A stretch of 64,000 nt of DNA from contig NZ_JAAHBQ010000015.1 in the NCBI RefSeq assembly GCF_020144665.1, forward strand, positions 1 through 64,000. The letters are read 5' to 3'. Source of the stretch: Oscillatoria salina IIICB1 (lineage in GTDB: Bacteria > Cyanobacteriota > Cyanobacteriia > Cyanobacteriales > SIO1D9). The translations under genes and the position numbers were made by a program. This document shows, piece by piece, positions 42,441 through 51,637 of this stretch (positions are counted from its first letter, which is position 1; each line of letters begins with the position of its first letter). The notes under the pieces were generated by a model. That model had not been told where the DNA came from, made no database searches, and saw only the letters and a program-made list of their open reading frames with translations.

Positions 42441-44219
42441 CTATTTAGAGGTCTTCTTAAAATAACTCTCCATCACCTGACGCACGATCGGTGCAGCAAC
42501 CGAACCACCGCCACCACCAGAATGTTCTGCAAACGCCACCACCACAATTTCTGGCTTATCCGCAGGAGCATAAGCGCCAAACCAAGCGTGCGGACGACCT
42601 GGAGGAGCCTCAGCCGTACCACTTTTACCAGAAACAGGAGGCAAATGCGGCACCCGCAAAGCTCCTCCCGTACCGCTAGCAACCACCTGTCTTAAACCTT
42701 GTTGTAGAATTTGCACCGTACTTGGTTTCAAATTCAAAGACTCTCGCCACTGCTCTGGTAGAGCATCATTTTTCAACAAATGAGGCTTAACTCGGTAGCC
42801 GCCATTAGCAGGGACAGCAAACATCACCGCCACCTGTAAAGGCGTTGCTTGAGTAAAACCTTGACCGATAGACATATTCACCGTATCACCTACAGTCCAT
42901 TCCCAATTAAACCGCTTTTGCTTCCAAGCGTCATCAGCAATCAAACCAGGTACTTCTTCAGGTAACTCAATACCTGTTTTTTCACCAAAACCGTAGCGAC
43001 GCGACCATTCAATCAAAGTCGGTCCGCCCACACCGCGACCAATTTGACCAAAAAAGGTATTACTACTCCAAGCCAAAGCCCGAACAAAACCCATCGGACC
43101 AAATCCGGCTCGGTTCCACTCACCAAACCTAGTACCACCAACATTAAGATAAGCGTAAGTATTGAGAACCGTATTCGGAGAATACTTACCCGACTCCATA
43201 CCAGCAGTAGCCGTCACCACCTTAAACGTAGAAGCTGGTGGAAAACCGCGTAGCGCTCGATTAACAAACGGATTACCTTCCCCTTGTAACTGCTTCCAAG
43301 TCTCCGGTGTAATTCGAGATGAGAAAATATTCGGATCGAAAGAAGGATAGCTAACCAAAGCTAAAACAGAACCATCATTCGGGTCAAGTGCGACAACTGC
43401 GCCCTTACGTCTGCCAAGAGCAGCTTCCGCCGCTTTTTGTAACTCTAGGTCAATAGTTAAATTAACGTCCTTACCTGCTTTAGCACGCTTTTCACCTAGC
43501 ACGCGCAATACCTTACCAGCACCATTAACCTCAACTTGCTTGCCGCCCCACTCTCCACGCAAATTCTTTTCAAAAGAGGCTTCAACTCCCATCTTCCCAG
43601 CAATATCACCAAGCCGATAGCCCTCCTGTCTTCGACGAGCCAATTCTTCTGCGGTTAACTCTCCCGTATAGCCTAAAACGTGAGCAGCTAGCTGTTTATT
43701 AGGGTAGTGTCTGACGTGTTCGATATCTACCTCTACTCCCTCTAGTTCTTGGCTAAACTCTTTAAGAGCAGTAATCTGAGCAGGTGTCAAACCACGAGCA
43801 ACCCGCATCCGTTCTAGTAAATCTTCACCTGCTTCCTCAACCCGCTTTTGTATTTCCTCTTCTGGGATATCGAGAATCTCTGCCAAACGCGCCCTAGTTT
43901 GCAGCCAGTTAGGTTTTTTGGGAGCAATAGGCCAAACAAAGACCGAGTGAGATAAGCGGCTACTAGCAAGAATTTTGCCTTTACGGTCAAAAATAGTCCC
44001 TCGCACTGGCTGTTTCGGAATTAAGCGAATGCGGTTGTTTTCTGCTAACTGCCGATTTTGCTCGCCCTGGACTAGCTGGAGGTAAAACAGACGAAAGCCA
44101 ATTCCGCCCAACAGAAGCAAGCTAATCAGCAACATCATAATTAATGATTGATATTGGCTTCCTACAGTACGAGGAGTGGGTCGTCTTCCAAGTTTAGAAC
44201 CAGACTGAATTATCGTCAT
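42441..44219 (-). CDS. mrdA: penicillin-binding protein 2 (peptidoglycan transpeptidase)
   Basis: The 592-residue protein has one N-terminal membrane helix (about 27-47), a PBP dimerisation domain (about 55-225) and a transpeptidase domain (about 255-585). The active-site motifs are intact: serine in PPASTFKVV (SxxK), SSN in WSSNTF, and KSGTAE. It is the elongation-specific PBP2 type that cross-links side-wall peptidoglycan with RodA. RodA and MreB are not in the window. The gene converges with the DUF1400 hydrolase and its 3' side carries heptamer-related repeats. Confidence 0.94.
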   Translation of the reverse strand: MTIIQSGSKLGRRPTPRTVGSQYQSLIMMLLISLLLLGGIGFRLFYLQLVQGEQNRQLAENNRIRLIPKQPVRGTIFDRKGKILASSRLSHSVFVWPIAPKKPNWLQTRARLAEILDIPEEEIQKRVEEAGEDLLERMRVARGLTPAQITALKEFSQELEGVEVDIEHVRHYPNKQLAAHVLGYTGELTAEELARRRQEGYRLGDIAGKMGVEASFEKNLRGEWGGKQVEVNGAGKVLRVLGEKRAKAGKDVNLTIDLELQKAAEAALGRRKGAVVALDPNDGSVLALVSYPSFDPNIFSSRITPETWKQLQGEGNPFVNRALRGFPPASTFKVVTATAGMESGKYSPNTVLNTYAYLNVGGTRFGEWNRAGFGPMGFVRALAWSSNTFFGQIGRGVGGPTLIEWSRRYGFGEKTGIELPEEVPGLIADDAWKQKRFNWEWTVGDTVNMSIGQGFTQATPLQVAVMFAVPANGGYRVKPHLLKNDALPEQWRESLNLKPSTVQILQQGLRQVVASGTGGALRVPHLPPVSGKSGTAEAPPGRPHAWFGAYAPADKPEIVVVAFAEHSGGGGGSVAAPIVRQVMESYFKKTSK

Positions 44220-44469
44220 TGAGTTAATCGGGAGGGGTAAACGACTAAATTGTTTAGATTAGATGTTAATAGTTTCCTAGGTGAAGATAGGTGAATGGGC
44301 GGATAGAATAAACCCAAGCCTACTTGCACCGATAATATTTTCAGTAACGAAGATGGGGGAAAAACCAGGTAAAAAATTAAGCGCAAATCAAGAAAATTCT
44401 GCGTTTGTGTTTACCCAATCCCCACTTCACACTTACTTAAGACATCTTAACTCTCTAGTTATACCAGCT

Positions 44470-45609
44470 ATGGCTCAAATTTTCCTCCCAAAACAAGGCT
44501 CGACCGAGATTGAACCATTACAGTTTGACGTTGAACTGCGTAAGGTGTTCAAGGTTTTCAATGGTGAAACTGCTGTTCGTGGAGTAGATATCGCTATTCG
44601 TCCGGGAGAATTTTTTAGTATTCTCGGTCCTTCAGGCTGCGGAAAAACTACTACTCTACGCCTGATTGCTGGATTTGAAACTCCGTCAGCAGGTGAAGTT
44701 TTGATTCAACACAAGTCGATGAATCACGTTCCTGCTTATCGCCGCCCGGTGAATACGGTGTTTCAAAGCTATGCTTTATTTAATCATTTGAGCGTGGCAG
44801 AAAATATTGCCTTTGGATTGCGGATTAAAAAGTTATCTAAGTCGGAGGTGGAAGCGCGAGTTAAAGAAGCTCTCAAAAGCGTCCAAATGCTTGAATACGC
44901 CAGGCGCTTTCCTAATCAATTGTCTGGAGGACAGCAACAACGGGTTGCTTTAGCGCGAGCTTTGGTCAATCGACCTGCGGTGGTTTTACTCGATGAACCT
45001 CTGGGAGCGTTGGATTTAAAGCTGCGTAAGGAAATGCAGGTGGTACTTTCTAAGTTACATAAGGACTTGGGGCTAACTTTTGTGATGGTAACTCATGACC
45101 AAGAAGAAGCGCTGTCTTTATCCGATCGCATTGCGGTGATGCGTGGAGGTAAAATCGAACAAGTTGGGACTCCGGCAGAAATTTATGAATGTCCTCGGAC
45201 TCCTTTTGTGGCAGATTTTATTGGCGATACTAATTTGTTTGAAGGGCGCGTAACTGTCGATGATTCTTCTTTGGTGAAGGTTTTTACGGGTAAGGGTTTG
45301 GAAATTATCGTAAAAACTAATGACCAAGAGCGATCGCTACCCAAAAATTCTCATAAAGTAGTGGTAAGCGTGCGACCAGAGAAAATTAAACTTTCTCTGG
45401 AGCCACCGACGACAACCCAAAATTGTTTTGAAGCCCGACTTAAACACATTATGTATTTGGGTACTCATATTCATTACTTGGTGGAACTAACAGCGACTGG
45501 CGATTCGGTACAAGTGATGCAACCGAATACAATTGCTAAGTTACCTGAAGTTAATACCTCGATTTATGCTCATTGGTTGGCAGAAGATTGTTTGGCTTTG
45601 GTGGATTGA
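44470..45609 (+). CDS. potA: spermidine/putrescine ABC transporter ATPase PotA
   Basis: The 379-residue ATPase has Walker [20 protein letters not shown]-loop [13 protein letters not shown], signature [15 protein letters not shown], Walker [13 protein letters not shown] and the H-loop [14 protein letters not shown] domain (about 290-375) completes it. It heads potA-hyp-potD-potB-potC, which defines a polyamine importer. I start at the ATG at 44470 (MAQIFLP) because family homology begins near it; a GTG at 44281 would add 63 unusual residues, and neither has a strong ribosome site. Confidence 0.92.
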   Translation: MAQIFLPKQGSTEIEPLQFDVELRKVFKVFNGETAVRGVDIAIRPGEFFSILGPSGCGKTTTLRLIAGFETPSAGEVLIQHKSMNHVPAYRRPVNTVFQSYALFNHLSVAENIAFGLRIKKLSKSEVEARVKEALKSVQMLEYARRFPNQLSGGQQQRVALARALVNRPAVVLLDEPLGALDLKLRKEMQVVLSKLHKDLGLTFVMVTHDQEEALSLSDRIAVMRGGKIEQVGTPAEIYECPRTPFVADFIGDTNLFEGRVTVDDSSLVKVFTGKGLEIIVKTNDQERSLPKNSHKVVVSVRPEKIKLSLEPPTTTQNCFEARLKHIMYLGTHIHYLVELTATGDSVQVMQPNTIAKLPEVNTSIYAHWLAEDCLALVD

Positions 45610-45612
45610 GAA

Positions 45613-46020
45613 ATGTTGAAATCTGGATTAAATTCGTTTTTACAAGAGTTGGAGGCTTATTGCTACCAACAGGCGATCGCTACTTTCCTCAATAGTAAGG
45701 GTGAGTGTTTTGTGGTTGATTTGAGCCGAAAGGGCAAGGTTGTTATTTACGGTTACGATCGCTATACTAGGGATCTTTTTATCGATCGACTGGTTCAAGG
45801 CTGTTCTCCGGCGGCTTCGCTGATTTTACGTTCTTTTACGGCTGAAGTTGATGAATTTACTCAACTACCAGTTAAGGAACTTCGAGGTTATGTCCTTAAA
45901 AGTGCTGGAGCAGATTTGACTTTTGAGAAGTTGCCTCCGAATGTGATGTTTGCTTGTCAAAATACTGATGCTGAAACTGGAGAACCTCTGCCATTAGAAC
46001 AATCAGTACGTTATTGTTAA
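45613..46020 (+). CDS. unknown protein inside the polyamine transporter operon
   Basis: The 135-residue protein begins 3 bases after the potA stop, so translation is probably coupled. It is soluble, with no signal peptide or membrane segment. Features include VVDLSRKGKVVIYGYDRYTRDLF and VKELRGYVLKSAGADLTF. I do not recognise its family. Its position between potA and potD suggests a role in regulating or assembling the transporter, but this is inference only. Confidence 0.75.
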   Translation: MLKSGLNSFLQELEAYCYQQAIATFLNSKGECFVVDLSRKGKVVIYGYDRYTRDLFIDRLVQGCSPAASLILRSFTAEVDEFTQLPVKELRGYVLKSAGADLTFEKLPPNVMFACQNTDAETGEPLPLEQSVRYC

Positions 46021-46146
46021 AATCAATTTGCTTGTCACTGCATCAGTTGACCAAAAATAATGGGATTAATCCCTGTCCATTATGAATGAAGAATCTACGC
46101 CCTCGTGGGACGTGGAGCGTCAAAGTTAACTGGGAGTGAAATAGTT

Positions 46147-47271
46147 GTGCCTCGTAAATTCCGTTCGAGATTCCCGAAACGCTCGACTCGCCGACGTTTC
46201 TTACAAGGATCGGCTGCCGCCGCCGTTTCTGGGCTGGCACTTTCTAGCTGTGGTTGGACGCTAGCCCAAATTAGCGAAACTCCTCCGGAGGAAACTAAAG
46301 ATGTTTTATACATCTACACTTGGGCTGGCTACACTGATGATGAACTTCTGGAACGTTTTCGCGAACAAACTGGTATCCGCGCGATCGCTGATGTTTTTGA
46401 CTCGAATGAGGCGATGTTGGCGCGGATTCAAGCTAGTAGTGGTGGGGAATACAGTATTATCTATCCTTCTGACTATATGGTGCAGGAAATGGTAGATTTG
46501 GATTTGTTGACTCAGCTTGACAAATCTCGGATTGAGGGATGGAACCGACTATATCCCCGTTTTCTCGATCCGATCTACGATCCTGAAGATCGATATAGTG
46601 TCCCGATGAGTTGGGGAACTACGGGGTTGATTTATAACCGCACTAAGTTACTCGAAGAACCTCAAGATTGGATTTATCTGTGGAATAATCAACAGAAACT
46701 TTCTCGACGGATGACTTTAGTTAATGATGTTCGTGAAGTAATCGGAGCAGCTCTAAAATTGTTGGGCTATTCCTACAACTCTACTAATCCTCGAGAAATT
46801 AAAGAAGCTTATGAAAAATTAGCAGAACTTAAACCAGCACTTGCTGCTTTTACTTCTGATGCGTGGCGAACTCAAATCCTTAGTGGTGACTTACTTATCG
46901 CTATGTGTTATTCCAGTGATGCTACGGAAATTATGCCGGAAAATAAGAATTTAGATTACGTTCTTCCGGCTAGTGGTTCGTCAGTTTGGGCGGATACTTT
47001 AGTTATTCCTCGCACTGCGCCAAATCCGGATGGAGCTTATGCTTGGATTAATTTTATGTTACAACCGGAAATTGCTGCCCAAATTTGCGAACGTCTTAGT
47101 TTTGCGACTCCGAATAAAGAGGCATTCAAATTGCTACCACCGGAAATTCAAAATAATAAAAGTCTTTTTCCCCCAGAGTCAGCTTTAGAACGTTGTGAAG
47201 GAATCGCACCAATTGGTGAAGAAGTTAGCGAAATTTACGATCTTTACTGGACGAAACTAACCAGTTCTTAG
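46147..47271 (+). CDS. potD: spermidine/putrescine-binding protein PotD with Tat signal
   Basis: The protein (374 residues from the GTG at 46147, GGGAG upstream) has a twin-arginine signal, STRRRFLQG, and a lipobox-like LALSSC, so it may be exported folded and lipid-anchored. The mature part matches PotD (VLYIYTWAGYTDDELLERF at the start, YSVPMSWGTTGLIYNRT in the middle, DTLVIPRTAPNPDGAYAWINFML later). It would capture polyamines for PotABC. Tat-exported PotD differs from the Sec-exported enterobacterial protein. Confidence 0.92.
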   Translation: MPRKFRSRFPKRSTRRRFLQGSAAAAVSGLALSSCGWTLAQISETPPEETKDVLYIYTWAGYTDDELLERFREQTGIRAIADVFDSNEAMLARIQASSGGEYSIIYPSDYMVQEMVDLDLLTQLDKSRIEGWNRLYPRFLDPIYDPEDRYSVPMSWGTTGLIYNRTKLLEEPQDWIYLWNNQQKLSRRMTLVNDVREVIGAALKLLGYSYNSTNPREIKEAYEKLAELKPALAAFTSDAWRTQILSGDLLIAMCYSSDATEIMPENKNLDYVLPASGSSVWADTLVIPRTAPNPDGAYAWINFMLQPEIAAQICERLSFATPNKEAFKLLPPEIQNNKSLFPPESALERCEGIAPIGEEVSEIYDLYWTKLTSS

Positions 47272-47398
47272 TTCAATTTATTGTCATTACGGAGGAAAAA
47301 ATAAAAACATAGCTATAGTTATTTATTTCTTCCCGTTCAAATTATTAAGATAAAAAGCGTAAATAATCTCTTACCAGTAACTAATCGCCGATCTAACC

Positions 47399-48331
47399 GT
47401 GTCTACAAAACTAACCCCTTCAGTTCCTAATCCTGATGCTACTGAACAAATGGAAGAAAAACAGCCAGTTATTACGAAAAAAGGGCGCTTGCAGTGGCTA
47501 GAACCAACAATTTTACTTGCACCTGCTGGTGTTTGGTTACTTTTGTTGTTGGTATTGCCGACTTTAGTTATTTTTGAGTTAAGTTTAGTTGAGGGCATAC
47601 GACCTGGTGATGTAGTTAACCCGGATGGATTGGGTAACTATTTACGTGTCTTTGAACCAGTAAATCTTATAGTCGTGAGGCGATCGCTGTTTTTCGCGAC
47701 TGGGACGACGATTATTTGTCTGATTTTTGGTTTTCCTGTGGCTTATTGGTTGGGACAAATGTCGCCTCCGCGCTGGCGTAATTTACTGTTGTTGGGCTTT
47801 ATTTTGCCTCTCTGGACTTCTTCGCTACTGCGGACTTATGCTTGGATTACAATTTTACGTCCTACAGGTGTGCTGAATACAATTTTAGGAGCGATTGGAA
47901 TACCGGGATTAGATATTCTAAATCGTTCCCCTGCTGTATTAGTCGGAATGGCGTATAGTTATTTACCTTATATGGTGCTAATTCTTTACGCTTCTGTGGA
48001 AAAATTAGACCGACGTTTGTTAGAAGCTTCTGCGGATTTGGGTGCAAATCCCCTGGAAACTTTTTGGAAAGTAACTGTACCGCAAACTTTACCAGGCATT
48101 GCGGCTGGTTCGCTATTGGTATTTATTACTGGATTAGGAGATTTTGTCGATCCGGAATTGCTTGGGGGGGCGTCAAGTATGACGATCTCTCGCTTAATTT
48201 ATAATCAATTTCTCGGTCCGGCAAGAAATTGGGGCTTTGGATCGGCTTTAAGTATGGTTTTGATTTTTGCTGTCAGTTTGGCGATCGCACTCCTGATTAA
48301 ATATGGCGATCGCTCGGCACCTAAAGCATAA
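47399..48331 (+). CDS. potB: spermidine/putrescine ABC transporter permease PotB
   Basis: The 310-residue permease has about six membrane helices and the EAA-type loop LLEASADLGANPLETFWKVTVPQTLPG. It starts with a GTG at 47399 after a hydrophilic N-terminus. It is the first permease half of the importer, and it should pair with PotC at 49167. An antisense Uma2 gene now separates the two. The 127 bases before it hold no recognised element. Confidence 0.92.
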   Translation: MSTKLTPSVPNPDATEQMEEKQPVITKKGRLQWLEPTILLAPAGVWLLLLLVLPTLVIFELSLVEGIRPGDVVNPDGLGNYLRVFEPVNLIVVRRSLFFATGTTIICLIFGFPVAYWLGQMSPPRWRNLLLLGFILPLWTSSLLRTYAWITILRPTGVLNTILGAIGIPGLDILNRSPAVLVGMAYSYLPYMVLILYASVEKLDRRLLEASADLGANPLETFWKVTVPQTLPGIAAGSLLVFITGLGDFVDPELLGGASSMTISRLIYNQFLGPARNWGFGSALSMVLIFAVSLAIALLIKYGDRSAPKA

Positions 48332-48339
48332 AAAAGATT

Positions 48340-49059
48340 TTATGTCAAGCTATCTGGCTCGATTCCCAAATTTCTTAATCTTTGAGCTAATCTTTCCGCC
48401 CGTTGCTGGGCTTCTCTTGCTTCTTGCTGGGCTTGAGTTACTTCTGTTTCTGCTTGCTTGACTCTTTCTTCCGGTGTCAGCAATCTATTTCCTGACTCAT
48501 CATACCAATACAGCCATTCTCTAGTTATCCCCCCATACGTTCCTCTTTCACAACCAATTCCTAAACCTATTTCTGGTAGCCAAACCGGATTTTCCGGCTG
48601 TAATTGATATTCACCATCAACTAAACGATGTACCTCCAAACGCGGCTTCCGGCGACGCTGAGAAGAATAAATTACATAATACAATACTCCCAACTGAGCA
48701 TAATCGGTTTTCTTGCGACTGTATTCGCCGCGATAATTGGCAGAAACAACCTCTAAAGTTAAAATTGGTATTACTTTTTCTACCCAAAGAACATAACTAA
48801 GGCGTAATTGTTCATCGTAGTATCTTTCCACACCCAAACTTAAAAATCCATCAGGGATAATTGGCGGTTGGTCAGGATGATAATATACACCCATATCGAT
48901 TCCAAAAAACCAATCCCAACGCTCTACCCAATTTAGTAATAAAATTGCTTTGAGTAAACCAGGAATCAATTCTTGCAGTTCATTATCCACAGGAGTATCG
49001 TCAGAATGGGGTAATTCTGCGGCGGTTGGTAAGTTTTGCGGTAAATTCAAGTTGAGCAT
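48340..49059 (-). CDS. Uma2-family (DUF820) putative endonuclease
   Basis: The 239-residue protein has the Uma2 PD-(D/E)xK-like core: DMGVYYHPDQPPIIPDGFLS, LTLEVVSANYRGEYSRKKTDYAQLGVLYYVI, and the C-terminal GIGCERGTYGG. A Gln/Glu/Arg-rich coiled coil (about 205-235) follows, as in many members. The family is hugely expanded in cyanobacteria; activity is unproven. It lies on the minus strand inside the pot operon, 8 bases from potB and 107 from potC, and so looks like a late insertion. Confidence 0.9.
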   Translation of the reverse strand: MLNLNLPQNLPTAAELPHSDDTPVDNELQELIPGLLKAILLLNWVERWDWFFGIDMGVYYHPDQPPIIPDGFLSLGVERYYDEQLRLSYVLWVEKVIPILTLEVVSANYRGEYSRKKTDYAQLGVLYYVIYSSQRRRKPRLEVHRLVDGEYQLQPENPVWLPEIGLGIGCERGTYGGITREWLYWYDESGNRLLTPEERVKQAETEVTQAQQEAREAQQRAERLAQRLRNLGIEPDSLT

Positions 49060-49166
49060 CGGAAAATCTTCCTACCAATAACCCTTATTTTAGCTAGCTT
49101 TGCTAGCAAATTTTGCAATTTAGGAATAAATTAAGACTAAATTAAAAGGAAATAGGCGATCGCGTT

Positions 49167-50018
49167 ATGACTGATAAAATTATGTACCAACCACAGGAAG
49201 ACGAAGAAATTCCTCTTGAAATGAATAAAGCTAAAACTGGTTTTTCCTGGCAGGTAGTTTTTACTGGTTTAATGTTTTTTTATATGTATCTGCCCATTTT
49301 GGTACTAACTTTTTATAGTTTTAACGAGGCTACTTATAGTACCAATTGGGAAGGTTTTACTCTGAAATGGTATTCCCAACTGTTTGAGGATGGTAGGATT
49401 ATTCGGGCTTTAGAAAATAGTTTAGTAGTTGCCTTTGCTTCAGTAGCAATTTCGGCAGTTTTAGGGACGATGATGGCTGTAGGTTTAGCTAAATATCGTT
49501 TTCCTGGGAAAACTCTCTACCGAGGTATTTCTTACTTACCTTTAATTGTTCCCGATATTGCGATCGCTGTTGCCACACTTGTCTTTTTAGCAGTAATTGG
49601 TACTCGTTTAAGTTTGTGGACAATTGTCGCGGCTCATGTCGTATTTTGTCTAGCTTATGTAGCGATCGTCGTTTCTTCACGAATTGCTAATCTCGATCCT
49701 AACTTAGAAGAAGCGGCTTTGGATTTGGGTGCAACTCCTACTCAAGCTTTTCTGAAAGTTTTGCTTCCGGAATTAACTCCAGCTATTGTTGCTGGTTGTT
49801 TATTATCTTTTGTTCTTAGTTTAGACGACTTTTTAATCGCCAGTTTTACTGCTGGTACGGGTGCAACTACCCTCCCAATGGAAATTTTCAGCCGTATTCG
49901 TACAGGTGTCAAGCCAGATATTAACGCTCTCAGTGTCTTATTAATTCTTGGTTCGGGTATCATTGCTTTTATCGCTGAATATATCCGTTACCAAGGGGAA
50001 AAAAAGCGTTTTCAGTAA
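49167..50018 (+). CDS. potC: spermidine/putrescine ABC transporter permease PotC
   Basis: The 283-residue permease has about six helices and the EAA-type loop LEEAALDLGATPTQAFLKVLLPELTPA. The N-terminus MTDKIMYQPQEDEEIPLEMN is hydrophilic. It pairs with PotB in the polyamine importer. An antisense Uma2 gene precedes it, so it needs either read-through or its own promoter; no clear promoter is seen in the 107 bases upstream. Confidence 0.92.
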   Translation: MTDKIMYQPQEDEEIPLEMNKAKTGFSWQVVFTGLMFFYMYLPILVLTFYSFNEATYSTNWEGFTLKWYSQLFEDGRIIRALENSLVVAFASVAISAVLGTMMAVGLAKYRFPGKTLYRGISYLPLIVPDIAIAVATLVFLAVIGTRLSLWTIVAAHVVFCLAYVAIVVSSRIANLDPNLEEAALDLGATPTQAFLKVLLPELTPAIVAGCLLSFVLSLDDFLIASFTAGTGATTLPMEIFSRIRTGVKPDINALSVLLILGSGIIAFIAEYIRYQGEKKRFQ

Positions 50019-50033
50019 TTGGGGATTGGGGTT

Positions 50034-50225
50034 TTCAGTTACCAGTAATCAGTTATCAGTGACCAGTTATCAGTTATGAGTAGGGATTGGGAGAGAAGGA
50101 AGAGGGGGAATTCAGTTATCAGTAGATATTGGAGACAAGGAACAGGGGGAATAGGGGGGAGACAAGGGAGAGGGGGTGGATAAACTGGTAACTGTTCACT
50201 GGTAACTGTTCACTGAAAACCCCAG
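50034..50225. repeat. dispersed heptamer-type repeats after potC
   Basis: The gap between potC and the next gene is filled with words such as CAGTTATCAGT, ACCAGTTATCAG, GGGGATTGGGG and ACTGTTCACTG, related to the arrays at 1802 and 23827. The copies are interrupted and degenerate. No gene is present. Confidence 0.75.
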
Positions 50226-50238
50226 TCACCAGTCCCAA

Positions 50239-51201
50239 TTAAACAAGCTTCAGATCGGGATATCCAGCCAAAATATCATCAGTGGTTAAAGTATCACCTT
50301 CAGCTTGGGGAGTCCACAGAACTTCCACAGCAAGAAGGCGATCGCTACCAACTCCACCAATTTCTCGTAACGCTTGACGTAAGTCATCGGCGCTATTAAT
50401 CTGCGGTAAGTCGAGTTTTCCTTCGACACCAACTACCACGGTAACAACAATATATTCTCCTGGTTCTTGGGGAATTTGGGTTGCTAATTCGCCGTTACCT
50501 TGATTTAATGCTGGTTTAGAGGCTTGTCTGAGTTGACCTTCAACGTTAGAAAGTGTTTCTTCGGTAAACTTACTGCGTTCACCTAAAGCTAACTGATTAA
50601 ATTTAGCTTCTGCTGAATCTAAATTAGCGAGATCGGATTCAGTTGCACCATAAACCCAATATTCCGGGTGACGCAATAAAGCCAAACTTGCTTCTTGTAA
50701 GACTAAAGCACGACCCGCAGCAGTATCGGTATTAGCAGTACGTCCGAGATCGTTTAACTCTTTTTGTAGGTTACGAGCATCGGATAAAAGCCCCACTTGT
50801 ACTTTAGCGACAGAAACTTTCGGGTTGCTGTAACTAATTGCACCATCGCCACCAGAAATACCGCTATTGCGGAAACTGCGAACAATAAAATTGGCGATCG
50901 CCAAAAATATCAAAATTGTAAATAGCCCGCCAAATCCCCCTCCAATCCCGAAGAAGGGAAACAAAAACGGAAAGCCAAATCCGCCTCCCGGATAGCCGTA
51001 GCCACCTCCTGGGGCGCGATAACCACCGCCTGGAGGAGAATAAGTCCGACTTGGTGCGCGGAATGAACCGCCACCAATACGCCCGCCACTTCTGGCAGCT
51101 AAAGCATCTGGGGCGTGAGAAAATACGAGTGTGAAAATCAGTCCAACGACTAACAAAGATTTTAAAAGCGGTTTAAATTTGGGAAGTAGTTTCTTTAGCA
51201 T
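50239..51201 (-). CDS. DUF1517 protein (FLAP1-like)
   Basis: The 320-residue protein has a signal or anchor segment (about 14-35), a Gly/Pro/Tyr-rich stretch (GGGYRAPGGGYGYPGGGFGF; about 40-80), a membrane helix (LFTILIFLAIANFIV), and a DUF1517 domain (about 125-320). The plant relative FLAP1 is a chloroplast protein involved in acclimation to fluctuating light. Role in cyanobacteria is not settled. It is probably membrane-bound, possibly thylakoid. No operon partner is seen. Confidence 0.85.
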   Translation of the reverse strand: MLKKLLPKFKPLLKSLLVVGLIFTLVFSHAPDALAARSGGRIGGGSFRAPSRTYSPPGGGYRAPGGGYGYPGGGFGFPFLFPFFGIGGGFGGLFTILIFLAIANFIVRSFRNSGISGGDGAISYSNPKVSVAKVQVGLLSDARNLQKELNDLGRTANTDTAAGRALVLQEASLALLRHPEYWVYGATESDLANLDSAEAKFNQLALGERSKFTEETLSNVEGQLRQASKPALNQGNGELATQIPQEPGEYIVVTVVVGVEGKLDLPQINSADDLRQALREIGGVGSDRLLAVEVLWTPQAEGDTLTTDDILAGYPDLKLV

Positions 51202-51415
51202 CTGAATATTTGCGCTTAACCGAACTGAAATAATACCTTAACGACAATTCGGGCAAGAAAACACCTCTCTCCCGATAAGTCTTAAGATTTAGAAGCGGTT
51301 AACTGACGGTAATTTCGCCCTACCCGCTACAGTTCTTAATTTATCTCAATAAAGAGGGCTTCTGCCGACGGCTTATTCATGAGGAAAACCGAACCAGATC
51401 TGAGAATTACCTCAT

Positions 51416-51637
51416 TCAGCCACCACCAACAATGGTAACGATTTCCAAGCGATCGCCTTGCTGTATTTGTGTATCTGACCAATTTTGCCGATGCAAAATC
51501 TCGCCATTGTACTCCACTGCCACCAAACGCGGATTAAAATTTAGTTGCTGTAGCAGTTCCGGCAAACTAATTTGGGCGTTACAGGTAACAGGATCGCCGT
51601 TAACTTGGAGAGTAACTTGTTTTGTAGCTTCAGACAT
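51416..51637 (-). CDS. thiS: sulfur carrier protein ThiS
   Basis: The 73-residue ubiquitin-like protein ends in GGG and has the ThiS pattern QVNGDPVTCNAQISLPELLQQL and VVE-type YNGEILHR. Its C-terminal Gly is normally made into a thiocarboxylate that donates sulfur for the thiazole ring of thiamin. The start overlaps the thiE stop as TAATG, so translation is coupled. ThiG and ThiF are not in the window. Confidence 0.93.
   Translation of the reverse strand: MSEATKQVTLQVNGDPVTCNAQISLPELLQQLNFNPRLVAVEYNGEILHRQNWSDTQIQQGDRLEIVTIVGGG

Noticed and set aside
51202-51415. TPP riboswitch near thiS/thiE
   Set aside because: I looked for the conserved CTGAGA and ACCTGATC words upstream of thiE and around thiS and found no arrangement that fits.
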